This document shows positions 42,841 to 51,756 of a DNA stretch of 64,000 nucleotides, in pieces. Positions within the stretch are counted from its first letter, which is position 1; each line of letters starts with the position of its first letter. The notes beneath the pieces were generated by a model. That model made no database searches. It had not been told where the DNA came from and saw only the letters and a list, made by a program, of their open reading frames with translations. The position numbers were made by a program, and so were the translations under genes. This DNA is from Merdimmobilis hominis. Its GTDB lineage: Bacteria > Bacillota > Clostridia > Oscillospirales > Ruminococcaceae. The stretch lies in NCBI RefSeq assembly GCF_021109255.1, contig NZ_JAJODG010000002.1, one strand, 5' to 3'.

Positions 42841-44292
42841 ATGAACCTCTATCGTCTGTTGGAAGGGCTGGAATGGAAAGGCAGCGTCCCGGACCAGGAT
42901 ATCCCTTCCCTCACCTGCGATTCCCGCCAGGTGGAGCCTGGAAGCCTCTTTTTCTGTATCAAAGGCGGCCAGTCTGACGGCCACGATTTCGCCAAGGCCG
43001 CCTGTGAAGCCGGCGCCGCCGCCGTGGTGGTGGAACGGGATTTGGGCATCCCAGGCCAGATTTTGGTGGGAAACAGCCGGCTGGCCTACAGCATCGTCTG
43101 CGGCAATTATTTTGGCAACCCAGCCCGCAAAATGAAGCTGGTTGGCATCACCGGGACCAACGGGAAGACCACGACAACCTATTTGATCAAACATATTTTG
43201 GAGACCACCGGGGCCAAGGTGGGGCTGATCGGCACCATCCAGATCGAGGTGGGGGACCAGCCCCTGCTGGCCAAATACACCACCCCGGACCCCTACCAGC
43301 TGCACACCACCTTCGCCCAGATGGAAAAGGCGGGCTGCGAGTACGTGGTGATGGAGGTTTCCAGCCATTCCCTGGATCAGAATCGGGTGGCGGGCCTCAC
43401 TTTTGAAGTGGGGGTCTTTACCAACCTGACCCAGGACCACCTGGATTACCACGGCACCATGGAGAATTATTACCAGGCCAAACGCAAGCTGTTCGACCAC
43501 TGCCGCGCGGCGGTGGTGGATGTGGATGACGCCTATGGCAAGCGCCTGGCCGGGGAATGCCCCTGCCCGGTGAAGACCTATTCGGTCCAGGGTAATCCGG
43601 CGGATTATATGGCCGGGGAGATTGTCACCTTTGCCGACGGCAGCGCCTATATCCTGTCCGCGAAGAACCGCCGGGAGCAGGTGAAAATCGCCATGCCGGG
43701 GGCATTTTCGGTGGCAAACGCAACCGGGGCTGCCGCTGCTTGCCTCGCCTTGGGGATGGGGTGGGAACGGGTGCTTTACGCCCTTTCCACCTGCCCAGGG
43801 GTAAAGGGCCGTCTGGAGGTCCTCCCCGCGCCAGGCAAGGATTTCACCATCCTGCGGGATTACGCCCACAGCCCCGATGGATTGGAGAAGATGCTCACCG
43901 CTGTGCGGAATTTCGCCCCGGGGCGGATTCTCTGCCTCTTTGGGCCGGCCGGCTGCCGGGATCGCACCAAGCGGCCGAAGATGGGCAAAATTGTCGCCAC
44001 CTTGGCGGACTTTGTCATCCTCACCTCCGATAACCCCCGCACCGAGGACCCGCAGCAGATTCTAAACGACACCCTGCCCGGCATCTTGGAGGTGGGTACC
44101 CCCTACAAGATGATCGTCAACCGGTATGACGCCATCGAATGGGCGCTTCACAACGCCCAGAAGGACGACATCCTGGTCTTGGCGGGCAAGGGACATGAGG
44201 ATTACCAGGTGCTGGATTACGGCACCATCTACTTCGATGAAAAAGAGGTCGTCGCCCGGCTGCTGGCCGAGGAAGCGGCCGATGCCAAATAG
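42841..44292 (+). CDS. murE: UDP-MurNAc-tripeptide synthetase MurE (meso-diaminopimelate type)
   Basis: 483 residues. Adds the third stem-peptide residue to UDP-MurNAc-L-Ala-D-Glu. The ATP loop GTNGKTTTTYLIKH is at residues 105 onward, with YVVMEVSSHSLDQNRV and DHLDYHGTMENYYQAK. The DNPR motif at 397-400 (SDNPRTEDPQQI) is the meso-diaminopimelate specificity box, so the cell wall is of DAP type. I chose ATG 42841; another ATG at 42832 is possible and the ribosome site is weak. murF follows after 13 nt. Confidence 0.95.
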   Translation: MNLYRLLEGLEWKGSVPDQDIPSLTCDSRQVEPGSLFFCIKGGQSDGHDFAKAACEAGAAAVVVERDLGIPGQILVGNSRLAYSIVCGNYFGNPARKMKLVGITGTNGKTTTTYLIKHILETTGAKVGLIGTIQIEVGDQPLLAKYTTPDPYQLHTTFAQMEKAGCEYVVMEVSSHSLDQNRVAGLTFEVGVFTNLTQDHLDYHGTMENYYQAKRKLFDHCRAAVVDVDDAYGKRLAGECPCPVKTYSVQGNPADYMAGEIVTFADGSAYILSAKNRREQVKIAMPGAFSVANATGAAAACLALGMGWERVLYALSTCPGVKGRLEVLPAPGKDFTILRDYAHSPDGLEKMLTAVRNFAPGRILCLFGPAGCRDRTKRPKMGKIVATLADFVILTSDNPRTEDPQQILNDTLPGILEVGTPYKMIVNRYDAIEWALHNAQKDDILVLAGKGHEDYQVLDYGTIYFDEKEVVARLLAEEAADAK

Positions 44293-44305
44293 ACGAGGAT
44301 TTGCC

Positions 44306-45664
44306 ATGGAAAAACTACCGATCAACACCATCGCCCAGTGGATTGGGGCGGATTTTCACGGGGAAGGGGAAATTGACACCTTCACCAACGACTCCCGGGC
44401 CGTCACACCAGGCTGTCTGTTTGTGGCGATGGAGGGGGAAGTGACCGACGGCCACAAATACATCAACCAGGCCCTTGCAAAGGGGGCGGCTTACGCCGTG
44501 GCCCACAAGCCGGGGGATTACCGCCCTGCGGACCGGGTGCTCTATGTAAAAAACACCCGGGAGGTGCTTCTCTCCATCGCCTCCCATTACCGGGACAGTT
44601 TTGACCTGAAGGTGGTAGGGGTCACCGGCAGCGTGGGAAAAACCACCACCAAGGAGTTTATCTGGACGGTATTGAGCGCAAAATATCACACGTTGAAAAA
44701 CCTGGGAAACCAGAATACCGAGGTCGGCCTGCCTCAGACCATCTTCCGGCTGGGGCGCAGCCACCAGGCCGCGGTGCTGGAAATGGGCATGTGCGCCCTG
44801 GGGGAGATCGAGGAACTGACCCGGGTGGCCAAACCGGACATTGGGGTAATCACCAATGTGGGGGTCGCCCATCTGGAGAAGCTGGGCAGCCGGGAGAACA
44901 TCCTCAAAGCCAAAACCGAAATCGTGCTGGGCATGCGCCCAGGCTCCCCCCTCATCCTCAACGGGGACAACGACCTGCTGGGCACTTATGAAAACCCGGA
45001 TTTTGAGATCATCCGCTATGGCGTCCACAACCCGGCTTGCCAGGTTCGGGCGGAGGGGATCGTCCAGGAGGGGACCTCCACCCGGTTTCTCATCCGGCGG
45101 GGGGAGGAGTCCATCCCTGCGGTGATCCCCATCATCGGGGAACACAATGTCCTCAACGCCCTGGCCGCCTATGCGGTGGGCCGGGAATTGGATATTTCGC
45201 CTGAGGACTGCGCAAAGGCCCTTTCTTCTTACCAAACCGCCGGAATGCGGCAAAAAATCGTAGAACACCAGGGCTATACTGTAGTGGAGGATTGCTACAA
45301 CGCCAACCCGGATTCCATGCGGGCTGCCCTCACTGCTTTTGCCGCCTATCCCTGTAAGGGGCGGCGGATCGCCCTGCTCTCCGACATGCTGGAGATCGGA
45401 CCCAACTCCTATGAGGATCACAAGGAGATGGGCCGCCTCTGCGCCAAGCTGGGCATCCAGCAGGTATGGGCCGCCGGCCGGGACGCCAAAGGCTATGCCG
45501 AGGGCGCCCAGGAAGCCGGTGTGCAGGAGAGCTGCTTCTACCCGGATAAAATGGAGTTGGCCCGCGCCTTAGCCCCCACTCTGCGGGAGGGGGATCTTGT
45601 GTGGGTCAAAGGAAGCCGCGGGATGGAGATGGAGGAGATTTTCCCCATCCTATACCGCCCATAA
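44306..45664 (+). CDS. murF: UDP-MurNAc-tripeptide D-alanyl-D-alanine ligase
   Basis: 452 residues; adds D-Ala-D-Ala to UDP-MurNAc-tripeptide. Features are TNDSRAVTPGCLFVAMEGEVTDGHKYI, the ATP loop GVTGSVGKTTTKEF near residue 107, NLGNQNTEVGLPQTIF and EDCYNANPDSMRAAL. The start ATG 44306 follows GAGGATTT; the frame is open upstream inside murE, but the family length fits this start. It belongs to the dcw operon. Confidence 0.96.
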   Translation: MEKLPINTIAQWIGADFHGEGEIDTFTNDSRAVTPGCLFVAMEGEVTDGHKYINQALAKGAAYAVAHKPGDYRPADRVLYVKNTREVLLSIASHYRDSFDLKVVGVTGSVGKTTTKEFIWTVLSAKYHTLKNLGNQNTEVGLPQTIFRLGRSHQAAVLEMGMCALGEIEELTRVAKPDIGVITNVGVAHLEKLGSRENILKAKTEIVLGMRPGSPLILNGDNDLLGTYENPDFEIIRYGVHNPACQVRAEGIVQEGTSTRFLIRRGEESIPAVIPIIGEHNVLNALAAYAVGRELDISPEDCAKALSSYQTAGMRQKIVEHQGYTVVEDCYNANPDSMRAALTAFAAYPCKGRRIALLSDMLEIGPNSYEDHKEMGRLCAKLGIQQVWAAGRDAKGYAEGAQEAGVQESCFYPDKMELARALAPTLREGDLVWVKGSRGMEMEEIFPILYRP

Positions 45665-45738
45665 ATCGAGCCGGGCACTTGCCCGGGGAAGGAAATTTTG
45701 CCCGCCCCAGGGGCGGTGCAGCCTGGAGGTTTCACACC

Positions 45739-46746
45739 ATGGATGGATTGACAACGGCGATTGTGACGGTGACCGCCTTTGCGGTGACTGCTGCCTTGGG
45801 GATTTGGATGATCCCCTTTCTGCACAAGTTGAAGTACGGCCAGACCATTTTGGACATCGGCCCCAGCTGGCACAAGAACAAACAGGGAACCCCCACTATG
45901 GGGGGATTGATGTTCATTGTGGGGATCTTAGTCGCCTGCGCGGCGGGGTTTGCCCTATACGCCACCCGCAGTGGGGGGTTTACCCCCATCCAGCGGATGG
46001 AGAACGCCAAGTTTGCCGCCGGCCTCCTGATGGCCGCCGCCTTTGGGTTCATCGGTTTCCTGGACGACTATGTAAAGGTCTCCAAAAAGCAGAATCTGGG
46101 CCTTACACCCAGCCAAAAACTGGTTCTACAGTTTGGGGTGGCGGCCTTTTACCTGGTGAGCATCCGCCTTTCCGGGGACGCCACCACCGCCCTGCCCATC
46201 CCATTCTTCGGATATTTTGACTTTGGCATCTTCTATTACCCCCTGGCAGCGGTGGGAATTGTCTACATCACCAACTCGGTCAACCTGACCGACGGGCTGG
46301 ATGGCCTGGCCTCCTCAGTAACTTTGATGGCCTCCTTGGGCTTTTTGGTCATGGGCCGGATGCTGGGGGTGGTCCCCGCCGAGCTGATGGCTGCGGCCAC
46401 CGCCGGCGGCTGTGTGGGCTTTTTGGTGTGGAATTTCTACCCAGCTAAGGTGTTTATGGGGGATACTGGCTCCATGTTCCTGGGGGGCCTGGTAGTGGCC
46501 ATGGCCTTTTCCATCGGCAGCCCGCTGATTCTCGCCTTTGTGGGGATCATCTACATCGTGGAATCCCTGTCGGTGGTGCTCCAGGTCATCAGCTTCAAAA
46601 CCACCGGCAAGCGGATTTTTAAAATGAGCCCCATCCACCACCATTTTGAGATGTCCGGCTACAGCGAAGTGCAGATTGTGGCCGCTTTCTCTCTGGTGAC
46701 TGCCGTAGGGGCGGCCCTGGCCGTCTTCTCCATTGCACGGCTGTAG
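45739..46746 (+). CDS. mraY: Phospho-N-acetylmuramoyl-pentapeptide transferase
   Basis: 335-residue integral membrane enzyme with about ten helices that makes lipid I from UDP-MurNAc-pentapeptide and undecaprenyl phosphate. Signatures: GQTILDIGPSWHKNKQGTPTMGG, DDYVKV (catalytic aspartates), NSVNLTDGLDGLA and NFYPAKVFMGDTGSMFLGG, plus MSPIHHHFEMSG. ATG 45739 follows TGGAGGT. It is co-transcribed with murF; the next gene is ftsW, with no murD between them. Confidence 0.97.
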   Translation: MDGLTTAIVTVTAFAVTAALGIWMIPFLHKLKYGQTILDIGPSWHKNKQGTPTMGGLMFIVGILVACAAGFALYATRSGGFTPIQRMENAKFAAGLLMAAAFGFIGFLDDYVKVSKKQNLGLTPSQKLVLQFGVAAFYLVSIRLSGDATTALPIPFFGYFDFGIFYYPLAAVGIVYITNSVNLTDGLDGLASSVTLMASLGFLVMGRMLGVVPAELMAAATAGGCVGFLVWNFYPAKVFMGDTGSMFLGGLVVAMAFSIGSPLILAFVGIIYIVESLSVVLQVISFKTTGKRIFKMSPIHHHFEMSGYSEVQIVAAFSLVTAVGAALAVFSIARL

Positions 46747-46770
46747 TCCCATACCAACCTAAGAGGCCAT

Positions 46771-47967
46771 TTGAAAGAGGTGAGTCCAATTCGACAGACA
46801 AAACAGGAGAGCCGCAGAAAGAAGAACGGCTTTGCGAAGCTTTGGGAAGATCTTTTCGGGGAGACCCAAGGCCCCATGGATCTTACCTTTTTGATCTTGG
46901 TGCTGATCCTATTGACCATTGGGCTGATTATGCTGTTTTCAGCCAGTTATGCCAACGCCTATTACCTGATGGGCAACAGCTTCCACTACATTTCCCGCCA
47001 GATGGCCTTTGCTGTGGTAGGGGTGATCGCCATGCTGGCCGCATCCAAAATCGACTACCACTTTTGGCGGAGATTCGCCATCCCCATGATGGCTCTCTCC
47101 ATCGTCCTCCTGCTGGTGGTGTTCGCCATGCCGCCGATCAACCATGCCCACCGGTGGATTTTCATCGGTTCTTCCTTCAACTTCCAGCCGTCGGAGGTGG
47201 CGAAGTTCGCGGTGGTGCTGTTGTTCAGCCATTTGATCGACGTCAACTACCAGCGGATGCACAAGTTTGAATACGGCATTCTTCCCTTCGGCGCTATCCT
47301 GGGCGTTTTGGCGGTGCTGCTGATCGCTGAGCCCCACTTGTCCGGCACCATCCTCATCGTCGGCCTGGGTGTCATCATGATGATCGTGGGCGGCATCCGC
47401 CTTTCCCACCTGTTTTTGGCGGGGGGCGCCGGAGGAACCGCGCTGATCCTTCTGGTCCTCGTGCTGGGCAAATGGGACCGTATGATGGGCCGGATCGAAC
47501 ACTGGCTCAACCCTTTCCTCGACCCCCGGGGCGAGGGGTTCCAGACCATCCAATCCCTGTATGCCATCGGTTCTGGCGGGCTTTTAGGCTCCGGCATCGG
47601 CAACAGCCGCCAGAAATACCTCTACCTGCCCGAGCCTCAGAACGACTTCATCTTCTCCATCGTCTGCGAGGAGCTGGGGCTCATCGGGGCGGCGATCATC
47701 ATCATCCTGTTCGCCCTTTTGCTGTGGCGGGGGTTTGTTATCGCCCTGCGGGCCAAGGATAAATTCGGCTGCCTCATGGCAGTGGGCCTCACCGCACAGG
47801 TGGGCTTGCAGACCATTTTAAATATTGCGGTGGTGACCAATACGGTGCCCAACACCGGCATCGGCCTGCCGTTCTTCTCCTATGGGGGAACCGCCTTGAT
47901 GATGCTTCTGGCCCAGATGGGGATCGTCCTCTCCATCTCCCGGCAGAGCTCTCTGGAACGGGAATAG
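46771..47967 (+). CDS. ftsW: FtsW/RodA/SpoVE-family lipid II polymerase
   Basis: 398 residues with about ten membrane helices. SEDS family glycosyltransferase that polymerises lipid II with a class B PBP. Signatures are LIMLFSASYANAYYLMGNSFHYISRQ, HRWIFIGSSFNFQPSEVAKFAVVLL, NPFLDPRGEGFQTIQSLYAIGSGGLLGSGIGNSRQKYLYLPEPQNDFIFSIVCEELG and NTGIGLPFFSYGGTAL. TTG 46771 is used here; GTG 46780 is possible. In spore formers the dcw-located copy is often SpoVE. Confidence 0.93.
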   Translation: MKEVSPIRQTKQESRRKKNGFAKLWEDLFGETQGPMDLTFLILVLILLTIGLIMLFSASYANAYYLMGNSFHYISRQMAFAVVGVIAMLAASKIDYHFWRRFAIPMMALSIVLLLVVFAMPPINHAHRWIFIGSSFNFQPSEVAKFAVVLLFSHLIDVNYQRMHKFEYGILPFGAILGVLAVLLIAEPHLSGTILIVGLGVIMMIVGGIRLSHLFLAGGAGGTALILLVLVLGKWDRMMGRIEHWLNPFLDPRGEGFQTIQSLYAIGSGGLLGSGIGNSRQKYLYLPEPQNDFIFSIVCEELGLIGAAIIIILFALLLWRGFVIALRAKDKFGCLMAVGLTAQVGLQTILNIAVVTNTVPNTGIGLPFFSYGGTALMMLLAQMGIVLSISRQSSLERE

Positions 47968-48039
47968 CCCCCAGCCCCCTTTGATCGGCGCAGAGCTGGG
48001 GCAGTGGGATAGTACCGCCGAAGAAATGGAAACAGGATT

Positions 48040-49161
48040 ATGAACATTCTTTTTGCGTGCGGCGGAACCGGGGGACACATCAACCCGGCCATCGCCGTAG
48101 CGGGGACTTTAAAAGCCCGCCACCCCGAGGCCAACATCCTCTTTGTGGGGAACCCCCGGGGGATGGAGGCAAAACTGGTGCCAAAGGCGGGGTATAATTT
48201 TTACCCGATCCGCATTATGGGGTTCCAGCGGCAGCTCAACTGGTTCAACATCAAGTACAATCTGCGGTCGATGGGCTGCTTCATCTCCTGCGGGCCAAAA
48301 ATCCGCAAGTTGATCCGGGAATTCCAGCCCGATGTGGTGATGGGTACCGGCGGATACGTCAGCGGCATGGTGTTGGAAAAAGCCCACGCTATGGGGGTAA
48401 AGACCATCTGCCATGAGCAGAATGCCTATCCGGGGGTTTCCAACCGGATGACCGCCAAATTTGCAGACAAGGTGCTTTTAGCGGTTGAGGATGCCAAAGA
48501 GCATATGCCGCCCTCAATGGATTACGCAGTCACCGGCAACCCAGTGCGGGAGGACATCATCTTTGCTGACCGGGAGCGGGCCCGCAAGGCCCTGGGGGTG
48601 GGTGACCGCTTCTGCATCCTCACCTTTGGGGGGAGCCTGGGCGCCCGGCGGATCAACGAAGCGGTGGCCGACCTGATGGCTTGGCACTGCGGCGGGGACC
48701 GGATTCACCACATCCATGCCACTGGCTCTTACGGGGTGGAACTGTTCCCCCAGCTGCTGAAGGAGCGGGGGGCACAGGTGGAGGGAAACCGCCACATCGA
48801 TATCCGGGAATACATAGACAACATGGCCCAATGCCTGGCTGCCGCGGACCTGGTTATCTGCCGGGCGGGGGCCTCCACCATCAGCGAACTGGAGGCGGCT
48901 GGACGGGCCTCGGTGCTCATCCCATCGCCCAATGTGGCGGCCAATCACCAATACTACAACGCCTTGGTTTTGGAAAAGCGGGGGGCGGCCATCCTCATTG
49001 AGGAGAAGGACCTGACAGGGGAACTGCTCTGCCAAAAGGTCGGGGAGCTGGTGGATGATCCCGGGCGGCTGCGGCAGCTGGGTGAGAATGCCCAGCGCCT
49101 TGCTATCCTGGATGCAAACCAGCGGATCTACCAGGAAATTATGGCGCTTTTGGCCCGCTAA
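48040..49161 (+). CDS. murG: UDP-GlcNAc:lipid I N-acetylglucosaminyltransferase MurG
   Basis: 373 residues; peripheral membrane GT28 glycosyltransferase making lipid II. N-terminal GGTGGHINPAIAVA loop, MGTGGYVSGMVLEKAHAMGVKTICHEQNAYPG and the C-terminal donor site ADLVICRAGASTISELEAAGRASVLIPSPNVAANHQYYNA are typical. ATG 48040. Gene order ftsW-murG-murA is common in Clostridia. Confidence 0.96.
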   Translation: MNILFACGGTGGHINPAIAVAGTLKARHPEANILFVGNPRGMEAKLVPKAGYNFYPIRIMGFQRQLNWFNIKYNLRSMGCFISCGPKIRKLIREFQPDVVMGTGGYVSGMVLEKAHAMGVKTICHEQNAYPGVSNRMTAKFADKVLLAVEDAKEHMPPSMDYAVTGNPVREDIIFADRERARKALGVGDRFCILTFGGSLGARRINEAVADLMAWHCGGDRIHHIHATGSYGVELFPQLLKERGAQVEGNRHIDIREYIDNMAQCLAAADLVICRAGASTISELEAAGRASVLIPSPNVAANHQYYNALVLEKRGAAILIEEKDLTGELLCQKVGELVDDPGRLRQLGENAQRLAILDANQRIYQEIMALLAR

Positions 49162-49259
49162 TCCCCCCTTTTTCACCCTTTGCCTTATGCCGGCATACAC
49201 TGCTGTTGCAGGAGCGGTTTGGCACAAAAACCGTTTTTGACAGCGTGAAAGGGTGCGAG

Positions 49260-50516
49260 ATGATGGCAAACTTTTTGATAGAAGGCGAAAACAGAATCGG
49301 CGGGGAGCTGCCCATTCACGGTGCGAAAAATGCCGCGCTGCCCATTTTGGCTGCGGCGCTGCTGACCCGCCGCAGCGTGCTCCACAACTGCCCGGATCTT
49401 TCGGATGTGCGGGCGGCTGCCCATATTTTGGAACACCTGGGCTGCACCGTAGAGCGGGAGGGGGACACCGTCATTGTGGAAAGCGACGACGGCGTCTACT
49501 GTGATATCCCCGACGGGCTGATGCGGGAGATGCGGTCCTCGGTGGTGTTTTTGGGGGCGATCCTCACCCGGTGCGGCCGGGCGCGGGTTTCCTTCCCCGG
49601 CGGGTGTGAGCTGGGCCCCCGGCCTATCGACATCCACCTCGCTTCTTTGGAGCGGATGGGGGTAAACATCAAGGAGGATCACGGAGACCTGGACTGCACC
49701 ATCGATGGAAAGATGGTGGGCACTGAGCTCAACCTTCCCTTCCCCAGCGTAGGGGCCACCGAGAACATCCTGTTGGCGGCGGTTTTGGCAGAGGGCACCA
49801 CCGTGATCCACAACGCGGCCCGGGAGCCGGAAATCCAGGACTTGGCTGGGTTCCTCACCGCCATCGGGGCAAAAATCCACCTAAAGAACGACGGGACTAT
49901 CGTAGTAGAAGGGGTGGAAACCCTTTTGCCGGAGGTGGAGTACCGGGTGATCCCCGACCGGATTGCCACCGCCACCTATCTGTGCGCAGCTGCTGCCACT
50001 GGGGGTGAACTGCTGGTGACCAAGACGGAACCAGAATATCTGGCTGCCGTCCTCCCCATGTTTGAGGAGATGGGCTGCCAGGTGAAAACCGGTCCAGATC
50101 TCATTTATTTGAAGGGCCCCCGCCGCCTGCGCCCTGTGCGGATGGTGCGGACTATGCCCTATCCAGGGTTCCCCACCGACGCCCAAGCCCCCTTTATGGC
50201 CTTGTCCACCTTGGCCCAGGGCACCAGCGTCTTTGTGGAAAACATCTTTGAAAGCCGTTATAAGCACGCCGCAGAGCTGATGAGGATGGGGGCACGGATC
50301 AAAGTAGAAGGCCGGGTGGCTGTGGTGGAAGGGGTTCCGGCCCTGCACAGCGCCCAGGTTCGGTGCACCGATCTGCGGGGCGGCGCCGCTCTGTGCATCG
50401 CCGCGTTGGCGGCGGCAGGGGTCAGTCGGGTCAGCGACATCGCACACATCGAACGGGGCTACGAACGGTTGGAAGAACACCTATCTAGCCTCGGCGCAAA
50501 AATCACAAGGGAGTAG
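49260..50516 (+). CDS. murA: UDP-N-acetylglucosamine 1-carboxyvinyltransferase
   Basis: 418 residues; first committed step of peptidoglycan synthesis, transferring enolpyruvate from PEP to UDP-GlcNAc. IHGAKNAALPILAAALL at the N-terminus, the active-site cysteine in FPGGCELGPRPIDIHL (fosfomycin target present), and the C-terminal ADLRGGAAL-like TDLRGGAALCIAALAA are visible. Start at ATG 49260 (or ATG 49263), with AAAGGGTG upstream. It is located between murG and ftsQ; murB and murC are not in the cluster. Confidence 0.95.
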   Translation: MMANFLIEGENRIGGELPIHGAKNAALPILAAALLTRRSVLHNCPDLSDVRAAAHILEHLGCTVEREGDTVIVESDDGVYCDIPDGLMREMRSSVVFLGAILTRCGRARVSFPGGCELGPRPIDIHLASLERMGVNIKEDHGDLDCTIDGKMVGTELNLPFPSVGATENILLAAVLAEGTTVIHNAAREPEIQDLAGFLTAIGAKIHLKNDGTIVVEGVETLLPEVEYRVIPDRIATATYLCAAAATGGELLVTKTEPEYLAAVLPMFEEMGCQVKTGPDLIYLKGPRRLRPVRMVRTMPYPGFPTDAQAPFMALSTLAQGTSVFVENIFESRYKHAAELMRMGARIKVEGRVAVVEGVPALHSAQVRCTDLRGGAALCIAALAAAGVSRVSDIAHIERGYERLEEHLSSLGAKITRE

Positions 50517-50525
50517 AATCGGGAC

Positions 50526-51425
50526 GTGAAGAAAAAGAAGGATCAAAAACGGGAGTCTGCCTCGGCGCGGCAAGCCAACATGGACCGCCGGAAAAAACGC
50601 CGTCACGGCCGCTATATCCTCCACTACATACTGATCGCGGCCTTTGTGCTTTCGGTGGGGGCGGCGCTGTCGATGACTGTATTCTTCAAAATTGAAAAGG
50701 TGGAGGTGGCCGGCAACACCAAATACCCCCCGGAGGAGATCATCGCTGCCAGCGGCATCGCGCCGGGGCAGAACCTCTTCCGGGTCCACGGCGACCAGGT
50801 GAGCGAAAAGCTGACCCAGCAGTTCGCTTACATTGAAAGCGTCAAGGTGGAGTACCGCTTGCCGCCCCGGGTGGTGCTGAAAATCACCCAGGCCACCCCC
50901 TTGGGGGCGCTGGAATCCGGGGAAGGGGAGTATATCCTCATCAGCCGGGAGGGCAAGGTGCTGGAGAAGAACACCGGCGAGCCGGAGGGCCGTTACCCCT
51001 TGGTCAAGGGAATCCAGGTCGGGGAGGCTCAGGTGGGTTCCACCCTGGGGCCGGAGGCTGAGGAGCGGCTGCGGATGCTCACCTATCTGGTGGACGCCTT
51101 GGAGAGCACCGGCTTCCCCGATGTCACCCAGGTGGATTTGACCGACCGGCTCAACATACAGATCGTCTATCAGGACCGGCTGCTGATCCAGCTGGGCAGC
51201 GAAGGGGATTTGGAGTATAAGCTCCAGTTTGTCACCTATGCCTTGGAAAATTCGGTGGAAGATGGGTTTGAGGGGGTATTGGATGCCTCCATCCCCAAGG
51301 AGCTGCACATTTTGCCCAAGTCCATCAAGGGAGATGCCTCCAATCCGCCGCCTGCCCCAGGGGAGGAAGAAGGGGAGAGCCCGCCGGAGGAAGCCCCCTC
51401 TGACAGCGGGACTGACAGCCAGTGA
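50526..51425 (+). CDS. ftsQ: Cell division protein FtsQ/DivIB
   Basis: 299 residues from GTG 50526. A strongly basic cytosolic N-terminus (KKKKDQKRES...RRKKRRHGR) is followed by one membrane helix (ILIAAFVLSVGAALSMTVFF), a POTRA domain (KIEKVEVAGNTKYPPEEIIAASGI) and the beta domain. The Pro/Glu-rich C-terminus (PPPAPGEEEGESPPEEAPSD) is low complexity. Divisome scaffold with FtsL and FtsB/DivIC. It starts 9 nt after murA. Confidence 0.9.
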   Translation: MKKKKDQKRESASARQANMDRRKKRRHGRYILHYILIAAFVLSVGAALSMTVFFKIEKVEVAGNTKYPPEEIIAASGIAPGQNLFRVHGDQVSEKLTQQFAYIESVKVEYRLPPRVVLKITQATPLGALESGEGEYILISREGKVLEKNTGEPEGRYPLVKGIQVGEAQVGSTLGPEAEERLRMLTYLVDALESTGFPDVTQVDLTDRLNIQIVYQDRLLIQLGSEGDLEYKLQFVTYALENSVEDGFEGVLDASIPKELHILPKSIKGDASNPPPAPGEEEGESPPEEAPSDSGTDSQ

Positions 51426-51756
51426 GATCGAGCATTTCCAAGAGGAAAAAATGTTTTTCGAACAGCACAGTTTTAAAGTTGGGCAAAAGCCGCCTGGATT
51501 CCCCAGTCCCCGCCTAAAACGGCGGCAGGGAAAAAGCAGAGGTGGCAACCAAGGGTGAATTTTTAGAAAATACTTTGCAATCTGACGAGATTCGGCTTGC
51601 TAAAAGACGGGAAATCTGTTAAATTATTAAGTATGGATCTTTCTGCCCGCCTGAACCTTTCTGCGGGGCGAAGGCGGCTTGGTTTTCATATTTTACCTAT
51701 TCCGCTTCGGAAGAATAGGTCCCATTTGGATCATTCACATATAGGGGGAAGTTTGG
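51426..51756. promoter_or_regulatory. ftsZ upstream region with promoter at 51597-51625
   Basis: 331 nt between ftsQ and ftsZ. TTGCTA (51597-51602) and TAAATT (51620-51625) with a 17-nt spacer form a likely promoter. A stem-loop ACCTATTC-CGCTTCGGAA-GAATAGGT lies at 51695-51720 in the leader. A CCGCCTAAAACGGCGG hairpin without T-run lies near 51512-51527. No gene is seen. Confidence 0.55.
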